Below are positions 1 through 11,100 of a stretch of 64,000 bases of DNA, piece after piece. Every line of letters begins with the position of its first letter. The stretch's first letter is position 1. Origin of the DNA: Manduca sexta (taxonomy: Eukaryota > Arthropoda > Insecta > Lepidoptera > Sphingidae). Where the stretch lies: the NCBI RefSeq assembly GCF_014839805.1, contig NC_051119.1:8549245-8613244 (forward strand). Reading direction: 5' to 3'. A program made the position numbers and the translations under genes. Under the pieces are notes generated by a model. It worked only from the letters and a program-made list of their open reading frames with translations, had not been told where the DNA came from and did not search any database.

Positions 1-169
1 ATGTGCAGGTTTCCTCACGATATTTTCCTTCACGGTTAAAGCGAATGATCTATTCACAAAGAATACATACATGATTTTTTAGAAAAGTCAGTGGTGTGTG
101 CCCCTGGGATTTGAACCTGCGGACATTCGTCATGGTAGTCTGTTCCATACCCAACTAGGCTATCGCCAC
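1..169 (-). repeat. tRNA-derived SINE, family A (cut by window edge)
   Basis: Read on the minus strand, the head has an RNA polymerase III B box-like GGTTCAAATCCC and a slightly degenerate A box (TAGCCTAGTTGG). The body matches the other family A copies at 26548, 35808 and 62792. The tail lies outside the window. The same insertion is present in the right duplicate copy, so it predates the duplication or allele split. Confidence 0.8.
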
Positions 170-532
170 TTTAAAAATATTATGTGTAGTGAAAAAACAA
201 TATAAAATAAACTTCAATGGTAATCGGAGCAATGTCAACATAACGTAATTTAGCATAACATAATTAAATTATAGTTATAACACAGGATGAGAGTTGTTTA
301 GATCATTGATATATCACAATGGAATGTTGCTTTATTGCTTAACCTTCTACACAATTCATAATTTTTATACAAATCTCATACATTACGTGACTTATGTTTG
401 TTATATATAATAAGAATTCATGACATAAACTGGCAAAACCTCAAGAGAATAAAATATAAATGTTATTTCCTCAACTAATAATTGTCAATACAAGCTCCAA
501 ATGGCATTGTAATATTTTCTCTCAATATTTGT

Positions 533-721
533 CTATTCAATATTAATCCATAGTTTATACCTTGCTCCTGATATGGCAACATTCTTTTCCTTGATCACAT
601 CATGTAATATGCTTAACGAAAAGTAATGCACTGGATGTACCTCTACCTTACCCTTTGGCACTAAAGTGGTGATGAGTGTTTTTGTTGTCTCCCAATATTT
701 ATGATTCACATAGTACAGCAA
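533..721 (-). CDS. Possible terminal coding exon, unknown protein
   Basis: This is an open frame of about 62 codons on the minus strand, ending at a stop at 533-535, with a protein-like composition (Lys, Glu, Val, Ile mixed). There is no ATG at its start, so if real it is an exon; an AG followed by ACAACA lies inside it near position 690. The right duplicate copy (about 27235-27410) carries an indel that breaks this frame. I do not recognise the product. It could pair with the candidate first exon at 1915-1940. It may equally be chance. Confidence 0.2.
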   Translation of the reverse strand: MLYYVNHKYWETTKTLITTLVPKGKVEVHPVHYFSLSILHDVIKEKNVAISGARYKLWINIE

Positions 722-818
722 GAATAATTTTTATCCATACCAGGTTTAGTTTTAATCATTAGAAATTACATAAATCACATTAAAAACATTAACTATAGGT
801 CCATTTATTTATTTATCT

Positions 819-1053
819 GGAGTCTTAGTCCACCACACTGGCCTAGTGCAGGTTGGCGAACTTCTCATACTTTTGAAATTCCTATTTGGGATTCTTAAAT
901 ATGTAGGTTTCTTCACAATGTTCTCCTTAACCATTAGTGTGACTATTATTGGTAAGCAATAAACACATCATTTTAGAGAGTTAGAGGGGTTTGCCTTGGA
1001 TTTAGAACCTGTAGACCTTCATCTCAGTAGTCCATCCCATTGCCAAATAGGCT
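819..1053 (-). repeat. Old SINE family A copy
   Basis: A diverged minus-strand copy of family A. The internal blocks around 'ccaccacactggcctagtg' and the degenerate head near 'ccaaataggcta' are still recognisable. The orthologous copy in the right duplicate is 27513-27750, and the 208-bp length difference between the duplicates starts exactly at this SINE's head. Confidence 0.65.
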
Positions 1054-1914
1054 AATTTTTTCCAAATAATTGCCTATTGCACTCACTACCTTAATACAAA
1101 TAAAAAAAAATTAAGTAGGTTGACAATTATTTAGATTAATTTCTTTTACTTCCTGAATATGCTAGCTTTAAAATAATGTACACCTTGTTATAACTAAAAT
1201 ATTGTTTTATGTAGAAAAAACATTTAATCCAATGTTGAAGAGCTTTGATTCAATAGAAAATAAAACATTTTCTCAAATTCATGATTAGCAAGCTGGGAAT
1301 ACATCTTTTAATTCATCTTTGTAATAAAAACCATTTAAAGTTTTCAACTATGAATGTGATAACCCCATGAGATGCATTCAATGATCTTATTGTAACTCTA
1401 TGCAACTTAGCAAACAAAACATTCTAAAGACATTATTTAGCACTCAATTTAAAATACTCATTATATGGATAAACAGTTAAATACATTTTTATGCCAATTT
1501 CTAGATTTATTGAAGTCGAAAAACCATTGAACTGTGAAATGCGACTATTAATAAAAGCGGGCAAGACTCGACGACCTTAACGAGGTAAAAGCGCTCAATC
1601 GAATGCAATCGATGTGAAATAGCCCATTTGAGCGTAAATGTCGAAACGTAAATTGATGTATGGTTGCACGAAAATAACAAATATGGACCACTGGCACGAT
1701 ATTTTAAATTGTAATTTAACACGTTAAAAATAATTTAGAAAAAGCGATGTCGACGTTACGGGACGAAAACCGATAATATCCCTTAGCAGTGGCAAATTGC
1801 ATCCCTCCCTAAAATAAGATGTACAGAGAATCATGATATTCTCGAAAACACTGCAATATTTACATGTGCTGACACCTCAATTAATTTATTTTATTAGCGA
1901 CGAAGAACACTTAC

Positions 1915-1940
1915 CCCATGGTTTCTTTTCCTGCTGTCAT
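1915..1940 (-). other. Candidate first coding exon, minus strand (left copy)
   Basis: On the minus strand an ATG opens nine codons (MTAGKETMG) running directly into a consensus splice donor, GTAAGTG at 1914-1908. Without splicing the frame hits TAA at the donor itself. The right duplicate has the same structure at 28822-28847. No downstream exon was identified with confidence; the open frame at 533-721 is a possible end of the gene. Confidence 0.3.
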
Positions 1941-3052
1941 TTAAACACGATAATTAATGAAAATATTTTACTTCATAATTCTAAAATTCTCCACTCGCAA
2001 AACGCAAACTGTCACAGAGGCGGTCGGACCATAAACTAAAATTTCTATCCGCCTGTGCTGAGAAATGATCTGTCTAATTAAAAATAATATTAGTTGTCTC
2101 TGATTCTACAAATTATTGTCAAAAATGATTCCTTGAGAACTAGATAGATGATTAAGCACCCTTTTTATTGGTAAAATAAAACCATAAATATTTTAGACTA
2201 GGTAAATATTTTATACGGTATAATATTATAGTTATTGTACTACAGCGTACAAACTTACTACGCCATCTTGTTTAGAACAATAACAATCTGTACGCTGTCG
2301 ACAATACGTAGAGTTTTATTTAAAGAGCTCTAGATGGCTCTAACATTTATTTAATTTCAATCGAAATTATTTAAAAACTAAAATGTGTTTATTAGCGATA
2401 ATAATTGAAGATTCCATAAAATGATACAACCAAGTTTTATAAAGGAATCTAATAATATACTTATCTAATGCTAGATTTGTAATAACTGGCAAACACAGAG
2501 GTACCTACATCTCGCCGATTACCATTTTCTTTTGATGATAAGCATGATGGAAGTTGCACTGACATATAACAAGAAGCAGACCCACAGGTAAGTTTACTAT
2601 CTGGTACATTATATTAATTATTTAAAATACTATTTAAGTAATCTATTTGTGATCTCGAATGTAGGTAGGTAAGCCACTGTAGACAGCGCCGCTACAGTTA
2701 GTACCGCTTCGTCTATGTATTTTTGCTAAGCATGAGTTTGCAAGCACAATTGTAAACCGGTTCCGCGAATACTCATAATAAATAAAATATACCTACCATA
2801 GACATTAAGTACTAGGTAGGTAATAACGATTACCATCAGTTACCTTATCTACGAATTAAGCCCTATCATAAAGAAGGTAGCAGGCAAAACAATTTAAAAG
2901 ACATAAAATTCATCAAATCTGTAAATGAAGTAATTGAAGAAGAACCGATGATTCAATCCCTATACAAACAAGAACATCAGTAGCGTTCAATAGGATCGTA
3001 ACTTTTATTCGCAATAAGGTAGCGAACGGATTGCGGTTTGCAATCCAGTATC

Positions 3053-3153
3053 AGTTTTCACCAGTATCTCACACAGATTCCACCGCACGACGTTTGAGTT
3101 ACAAACGACGTTTCCTGACTGTTATGTTTTGAAACAACTCAACGGTGAAAATG
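3053..3153 (+). other. Candidate 5' exon ending in start codon (left copy)
   Basis: An arthropod initiator-like TCAGTT at about 3051 is followed by a moderately GC-rich leader and a sequence in which ATG (3151-3153) is immediately followed by the donor GTGAGT. This fits a first exon that codes only for Met. The right duplicate has the same arrangement (29936-30036). The acceptor and the gene are unknown. Confidence 0.3.
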
Positions 3154-3736
3154 GTGAGTGACTGTTACAATATCAATACCAACTTGCATAAAACATGCAG
3201 AATGTAGCTAAGCTAATTGGTGAGAGAGTAACTGATACCTATGTATATTATAATTTGTCGTAATATGAATAATCAGTATCTAATAAAGGTCCTACGTAAT
3301 ATTAAAGTAACGTTGTATATCGAAGATACCGATTGCGGGTACCGATTACTTAGCTTGATTTCTTCGTCGTTATAGTACATGCCATTATGGATCCTTGCTT
3401 ACAGGAGATGTAGTTTGTGTGCGGATTCGTCGCTAGACTCATAACATGGTAAAAAATCTTTGTCAGCTGGCGATAAAAACGCATGCCGACATGATTCTGG
3501 CAATTATCGACGGACTCCAGGGCTCTCATAAAATAAAATTACATATAATTGCATATATAATTTAATAATAATATCAAACAATTTTATTAGAACATTTTAA
3601 TACATTTTTCTGAATAGAATCTAAGAGAAGCAGAGACTATATTAAAAAGAATATTTTTGACAACATAATCATTTTGGTAGACATTGAATTTTGTATAACG
3701 ATATCAATATACATTATTTTGTTTAACATTTATTTT

Positions 3737-4236
3737 NNNNNNNNNNNNNNNNNNNNNNNNNNNNNNNNNNNNNNNNNNNNNNNNNNNNNNNNNNNNNNNN
3801 NNNNNNNNNNNNNNNNNNNNNNNNNNNNNNNNNNNNNNNNNNNNNNNNNNNNNNNNNNNNNNNNNNNNNNNNNNNNNNNNNNNNNNNNNNNNNNNNNNNN
3901 NNNNNNNNNNNNNNNNNNNNNNNNNNNNNNNNNNNNNNNNNNNNNNNNNNNNNNNNNNNNNNNNNNNNNNNNNNNNNNNNNNNNNNNNNNNNNNNNNNNN
4001 NNNNNNNNNNNNNNNNNNNNNNNNNNNNNNNNNNNNNNNNNNNNNNNNNNNNNNNNNNNNNNNNNNNNNNNNNNNNNNNNNNNNNNNNNNNNNNNNNNNN
4101 NNNNNNNNNNNNNNNNNNNNNNNNNNNNNNNNNNNNNNNNNNNNNNNNNNNNNNNNNNNNNNNNNNNNNNNNNNNNNNNNNNNNNNNNNNNNNNNNNNNN
4201 NNNNNNNNNNNNNNNNNNNNNNNNNNNNNNNNNNNN
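3737..4236. other. Assembly gap, 500 N
   Basis: Exactly 500 N, the same length as the second gap, so the size is a placeholder. It separates the left duplicate copy from the contig carrying lig. Confidence 0.99.
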
Positions 4237-6877
4237 ATTAAACGTACGGCGTATCATTAACATAGACTTTAGATGAAATTAGACATAATCGTCATCTGTA
4301 CCAATTAGAAGGTAGTATATAGTATAGTATGTTGTAAAAAAATCATAAAATAGACAACATCCAATGAAAATATTCCGTGCGAAAAAATATAATGGTATAC
4401 ATGTGTCGAATAAATCAAATGGAAGAAAATGAACCTGGGAAATATGAAAACACGGGCTTTCCAAACAATTGTGATTGTTAATAGGAGATATTAAAACCAC
4501 TAGTTACTATAAAACTTTGCTTTTTAACCCAGTAATTGGTTTGAAAGAAATAAAATGTCTAACAATATTTAACTCTTGATATTTATTATAGCATGAATTA
4601 TTAAATAACCTTATTTTATACATAAGAAATACAGCATTTTACTATTGAACGTTATGTCAATCAATTTTATAACTTGCGGCATAGGATACTGTCTAATCCA
4701 TTAAACATAAATAGCTTTGATAATTCTTTATGATTGTAATAAATTAATATAAAATCACTTACTTTTGACTATGCAGATGTGCTAAACAACCAAATGTTTT
4801 AGTTGACTCCTTACTCTTTAACTTACCATGATTTAATTTTTTTTATACAATACCTTAAATGTCATAAATTTGTACTATGATGGAAGGGAATTAGACTTTT
4901 TTTTTTTAATATGACAACTTTACGTAAAATAATACAATACTTTCACATACAAAGTTTGAAGATGCATTCAGAAATTTTCGGCAATGGCGAAATGGAAACT
5001 ATGTGATAAGATACCCCAACAAAACGGCGAGGTTCCGCATTTATGGAGGCTATGTAGTCGAAATTTATGACAGAAAAAAAAAATCATCATATACTATATA
5101 TTATCTTCACTTTGGTGGTTAATTTATAGTAAAAACTAAAATTGTTAATTCCGTGTATGTCCTTCTATTAAATAGACCATTTAATAAGGAATATTTTGGT
5201 AGGTAAAAAAATTGCAATAAGATGAAAAATGGTTATTTTTTTATTATTACTAAATATGTATCTTTGATATTACAGAGGACATAATGTTTTAAACCCACTA
5301 AGATACCAAGTATAAAAATGTGTTACTCACATTATGTGATTATCAAATAAGGAAACATAATTTTGTGAAAAGAATATTTTTATTCATAACCAATAATATT
5401 TTATCACATTTTCTAACCATTCATAAACTTGTCTAATTTTATTAATTAAATTCCTGGTTGTTTGGGTAAGATATAAAAAACCAAATATGTCTGTCTCTGA
5501 TAAGAATAAAAAAAAAACAAAACCAATGTTACACAAAAAAAACATGATTCGAGTGATTTTCCTAGCAAATCATACTGTGTGGCTGTAAAAAAAATATAAT
5601 GCAATGATGATTCAAGTAAATAATCGTAAATCGACAACGCATGCCATAAATTCACGACATTGGAAACCTCACAACGGCAAACATCACAACAATACAATAC
5701 TTGACACATGAACAAAATAGAAAATGACAACAAAAACTGAACTATGAAAACCTGATTTACACCACGTATAAAACTGGCCGAATCAATGATATAAAAAATA
5801 TATTAATTTCTCTTTAGCACGCACTATATGAAGACTCGAAATAATTAGTACATTTCAATATACTACATGTAAATAGCAAATACTGGCTATTTTTGTTCGT
5901 TTTGGTTTATTCTTGTGGTAATGAGAGGAAGTCAAAAAAGGCGATTCAGCTTCATTACATTGTTACTAGATAATCTTATCGTTCTTACTGCTGTTTATCA
6001 AACAAGAAAATGCATTTTTAATTTACGTAGATGTATGAAAGATGTAGGAAAAAACGTTCGTTTAACATACATTCTAAATCAGTAATAAAAAGATCGCCTT
6101 TGACTTACTGCCCTGTACGTTACAACGGCAGTGTGTTAGTCTCTCACAAGATATGTTAATATAGTAGAATGTAGAAGATGTGTATGTGTGCGTATATAAG
6201 CCCTATTTTGTTTTTATTTGTTCCAGGGTACAACGTGTCTATACTTTTCCATATCATTGGGTCCCATAATCAATAATTTAGAATCAAATCTAGTATTTTT
6301 CATTGTCAAGTACTTTATTGCAAAAGCTAAATTCAAATTTATAACAAATTCGGTTCAGTAAGCTAAGGAAAACAACTAGAAGGTATGAAAAATCATAGTT
6401 ATTTAGTGCTATAATGAATAAGATTCGTAAATTAGTTCCGTAGGCGAAAAAACCAAATAACACAAAAGAAAAACAAACAATTGTCACTAATGAAGTTGCC
6501 AAAGCTATTATTTATGAATGTGATGCTCAGAATTTTATTTAAGGTTTATATTGTTGTAACTCACTATAAATGCAAACATATCCAGATGCGCTCATTCTTA
6601 GCATCTAGTTCAATTAATGACAACACTCAAACACATACATCCTATCACATTAATTAATAGTCACTTGTCAATTAACTTAACGACTTTTTAAGGAAATGAT
6701 AAATATATTTCTAATAAGTTTTCTTAGCTCAAAGACCCAATTTATCACAGCAATATAGATATATGAAGCGATCCCAACGGCACACAGTAACATTGTACAC
6801 GTAACGATAATGCAGGTCGCAAATGCAATCGTAGATGTAAATCACATTTCAATCGAATTTGTAGACACTGTAACAGT
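4237..6877. other. AT-rich stretch, no gene recognised
   Basis: This is the start of the lig contig, downstream of the last identified lig exon. It should contain the lig 3' end if the contig is complete, but I could not find a convincing terminal coding exon. Only short AT-rich chance frames are seen. Confidence 0.6.
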
Positions 6878-6880
6878 ATT

Positions 6881-7078
6881 GAAATTAAACTAATTTTCGG
6901 ATTCTATCGCGGTTTTTTGTATTTCATAGCCTTCATGGTCACGGGGGACTGAGCCGTGACCATGAAGGCTGCAGTCCTCGAAACGTCGGGACAAAAATAA
7001 TATACAAAGAATCGCGATAGAATCCGAAAATTAGTTTAATTTCAATGTCTAACATTCGCGTAAACATAAGAAATCATT
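6881..7078 (+). mobile_element. Palindromic dispersed element, copy 1
   Basis: A self-complementary element. Outer arms of about 46 bp (6878 onward against the arm ending at 7046, few mismatches) contain the block TTTTCGGATTCTATCGCG. Inside is a perfect 17-bp inverted repeat, AGCCTTCATGGTCACGG, with a 9-nt spacer. The 3' part ends in a conserved tail (AACATTCGCGTAAACATAAG). A 13-bp direct repeat, ACTGTAACAGTAT, flanks it at 6868-6880 and 7079-7091, consistent with a target-site duplication. Related copies lie at 12405, 33890, 54845 and 57085. Confidence 0.75.
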
Positions 7079-7091
7079 ACTGTAACAGTAT

Positions 7092-8021
7092 GTTTAATAG
7101 CGCACGGCTACTATGTATGAAAAATTAACAAAGAATCGCGCATGATTATTTATAGGAAACAAACAAGTACTACCACTTCTGTAAAATAAACAAAGAAGCT
7201 CTGACCCTTCTGGGAAATAACCGAAAATGTTGTCCTATATGGGAAATAAAAAAAAATGATCTGTCCTTTATGGGAAATAAACAAAAATGATTTACTCTTA
7301 TGCGTGATAAACAAAAAAGATAGGCTCCCTATTGAAAATAAAAAAGGATCTATCGAGAGATAAGCGTGTGACTTACGATTTGTCGACCAATCACAAACAT
7401 TAAACGATACGCACCTTCGGGTATTGTTCGTTATGCCAGATTTCAGGGTGATTGAAAATTCTTTAGGATTGTCAGCAAAACCGAAACGGTCAAAACTTTA
7501 AAATCTAGGTCAGTTAGTTGCTTATGGGGCGATATGGGGATTTTAATAAAATAAATTTTATTTTTTTAAATAATCACCTCAGTTCAAAACTCAGTCTTGA
7601 ACAAATGTCTACAAGTTGTATTGAAAAATGATTTCTTCATTCAAATGGCAGCTTAATTTTATAGGGAAACTCAATTTTGTATTCATGAACTAGTATAAAT
7701 AATTGGCATTAGGTTAACAGTAAAATTGAGATTCCTTTAGCTTATTCCAATAAACAATAATAGGAGAGGATACAGCACTTATTCCATTTGTAGTTGTCTA
7801 GACAGAATTTGGAAAAATTTTCAAACTTCAAAAAGAAAACCATAGTTCACTTTTTATTATTTTCATTACCAGTATTAAAAATCAATCTGGTAAACGATTT
7901 CTAACTCTTATTGAATTTCTTTGCTTATTTACACGCAACTAAATTAACAAGTGTTGGTGTGCGTGCCGTGTCCTCCCCTGATGGCGTGTGTGGTGGTAGT
8001 GGTATGTGTGGTGGTACGTAC
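7092..8021. other. AT-rich stretch downstream of last lig exon found
   Basis: No further exon is recognised. If the exon ending at 8022 is not spliced, its frame reads on through a Thr/His-rich segment to a TAA at 7944-7946. Confidence 0.5.
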
Positions 8022-8144
8022 CGGCTGGAGCTGGTGCTGCGGCGCGTGGTGGTGCGGGTGGTGGTGCGGCGGCGCGGGGATGTACAGATGCGAGGCGCCG
8101 AACGGCGGCGGAGTGCCGCCCGCGAAGCCCGCCTTCTCGTAGCT
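8022..8144 (-). CDS. lig: lig exon S (last exon identified)
   Basis: Acceptor TTGCAG, donor GTACGT. It encodes [20 protein letters not shown], then a His/Pro-rich run, matching the UBAP2L FDKQGFHAGTPPPF block. The family's last short exon should follow and was not found. Confidence 0.93.
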
Positions 8145-11100
8145 CTGCAATGCACGATACATTATTAACACAACTGGATATTATGGGGTGGAATGGAATG
8201 TATTTCTGAATACTAGTAAACTACCAAACTCACATATTAATAATATCAGCGTTATACTATATGTTGTCAAGGATACGCGATACAAGTTCTAAACTTAGTG
8301 CGCTTCCTAACTCACCTGTAATAAACCATATGATGTAAGTGCTATGGTTTGTAAATAAAATATACTGACCCACTGCTGAGCACGAGCCTCCTCTAATAAA
8401 TAAACTTTACGTGCTTTCCGAGCTACGGAGGTATCACACCACCAACTCTCCTAACTCTGAGCTATCTAACTGTCACACCAATTGTAGCGTGTCATGAACA
8501 AACAGTATAGTTGAAAGAATACAACACACATATAAACAAAATCACGCATTTGCCCCGAAGGCAATCCAGAGGCGCAACCAGGGCACCCATTTTTCGCCAA
8601 TTGTGTTCCGCCCCATGATGTGATAGTATAGCCATATGGGGCATAAATTCCACACTCCGAGGTAATACTGATCAGAAAAAGCTAATTAAAATAATAAAAC
8701 AAGTGAATACTAACATTAACTTTGTTGAGCGCGACGTGCGTCTTGGCGTACATGGCGTTAGTGAGATCCGCCGCGGCGCCGCTCTTGGCCCCGCTGCCCG
8801 AGTACGCTGCTCCTGCACAAACCAAACACGTGTCAAATTAGAGTTGTATACATTTTAAATATGCATGTGTAGCTCTACAAAATTTTATCTATAGTCAAAA
8901 TACCGGGCCTCTATTATTATCGTTCTACAGACCGGACTCAAAACATAACTTATGGTATATTAATATCAGAGGTATCATATACCACAACAAATTATTATCA
9001 GTTCTTAATTAACTTAGTGTAATCCATTAAAAATTATAATTTTAAGAAAATCAGGGCTAGATTCTTGGTTGAAATGATATGTGGTTATTTGTGAATGGTT
9101 TAAAACTCATGTGTGGTTGTTTGAGTGCGCAAGAGTGCCCGTACCTGGTTTGTATGAGTCCTGCGCGTCGTACGGCGGCTGCTGTTGCTGCGCGTACGTG
9201 TTCACCTTGCCGGTGGCCGACACGCCGCCAACTCCGCCCACGCCGCCGACTCCGCCCACGTTCGAACCGCCGCCGTACTGTAACGAGAAATGAATTGATG
9301 AAGCTATAGGTCAAGTATCTATAATTGGCATGTAAAACGCATTCCTAGGTTGTAAGTATGTTGTGTTTTTACATAAATATACGTCAGTCGTCATGACAAC
9401 GCAATGCTCACCCTTCAACAAAGTAAAAATACTGTCCGTACAATTATGATATTTTTAACACACAGTGTAAAATTATATTGGTGTGCGTGAGTACTGTGCC
9501 AGTTTTAATTAACCAACCTATCGGAGGGGGGAAGGGGCGGGGGCGGGGTTGTGTATCAAATAACCACGGCCCCTTCTGTCACCTCACTTACGTAAACACG
9601 CCCTAGTATAATTACGCGATAATAAATATTTGGGACTTCATTTGAAAAAAGAAAACCTTAATCAACCTATAGCTGTGAGATTTGTTATATATTTCTGATA
9701 TAACAGTTGTTTATAATATTATAGTTACATTTTGCAGGGCCTCTCGGCGTTCTGGCCACTTCCTACATTGATAGTAACAATCAAAATGAACATAGTATGC
9801 TTTGTAGTCCATGGCTTTAGCGACGTTCCTGTTTTCGCATTTCTTTCGAATATTATTTAGCTGTTATTTAAAGTAGCTGCTAATTAAGTGCTAGGCTGTT
9901 TAGATTCAAAAGTGAAATAGACTTACCGTGGGGTACACTCCGTATTGGTACGTGGTAGGTGGTGGCTGGTATGTGAAGTACGCATAGCCGGGCGGTAACG
10001 CGGCGGCAGGCACCTGCAATATTAATAAATAAACATTCAGTGGTGATTTTTCATATAGGTACTATCCATGCGATTCGCCAAATTATAGCCAATGCTATAT
10101 CCAAATATCATTGAATGTATTTTAATATACTACTTTCAGAATTGTAACATCTCAAAACCCGCTTGTGTTGTGGTTTTAATAAACTTATATACTTTAAATG
10201 GCTAAATAATTAACACTGCATACCACTCTGGTGTTTTATTTCGTTATTTTTTGTTGTTAAATGTCATTTCATTGTCATTTAAAATGGAGAGAAATAACTT
10301 TGTTTAACTACTATGAAATATACATTAAAACATATATCACGCCTTTATGGTAAAAGGAGAAGAGCAGAGGTGCAACGAAGGCATCAACTTTTATGTGATA
10401 GGGAGCGAGCCTATTACCATATAATAAATATCACTTTTCCCAACCTGGAATTCGAACCCAGGAGCTCAGAGCGCTCTTATCCGCACGCAACTCGATTATC
10501 CGACCTAGTCACATGATTAATCTTGAGATTATAAACGTTATAATGTTACAAGTATGGTGTGTACCTGTTGCGGTGAGGCAGCGTCGGCGCGTCCGAAGCG
10601 GTCAGCAGCGCCGAGACCGAAGGCGCCCTCGCGGCCGCCGCCAACGCCGTACCCCACCTCGTAGTAACCACCCTACAACACAACGCGGATATAATCTAAC
10701 ACATGAAATGACAAATAATATTTCTCATTACAATGCTATGCAGTCTGTGTTCTCATTAAACGGAAAAACAGGGACCAGAAATATGACAACCTGTTTGAAC
10801 AATGCCCTAACTGAACCTGAAACCAGTTTCACCAAAATATTTTATTTCGTTTCTCATTTATATCATGAATAGATAATACTGACTAGACATATTAACACTA
10901 TACCTAAGAAACTAGTACAGGATATAGTAATAATTTAGTTTTAAATTGCAATTAGTTGAAGACTCCATAGCCATAAAAACAGTTGTTTTTTTTCTAAAGC
11001 ATCCATTATTTACATGTTGTTCATGACTCTTGATTAGGTAGGTGCAAGATCTAATAATATGTATTTACATTACTTTTCCAATACAACAACAACTTTGCAC

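Larger units (their letters stand above)
1..3736. repeat. Left copy of ~3.9-kb duplicated segment
   Basis: This whole contig end repeats 26702-30621 in the same orientation with scattered substitutions and small indels. The largest difference is about 208 bp present only in the right copy (27751-27958), and about 29 bp near 2480 is present only here. The copy stops at the first N gap, 28 bases before the CFAP100 start codon seen in the right copy. A retained second haplotype at a contig end is the simplest reading; a true segmental duplication is the alternative. Confidence 0.93.

Noticed and set aside
1507..2039. ORFs repeated at 28413-28946
   Set aside because: Their conservation simply reflects the 3.9-kb duplication; codon changes between copies show no coding pattern.
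3674..4276. 200-codon ORF
   Set aside because: Almost entirely the N gap; only flanking bases are real sequence.
7911..8209. Plus-strand and other-frame ORFs opposite lig exon S
   Set aside because: Shadows of GC-rich coding sequence; the minus-strand frame with UBAP2 homology and splice sites explains the region. The same applies to frames around 9079-9314, 11338-11607, 15788-16227, 17969-18253, 20886-21387 and 23329-23767.
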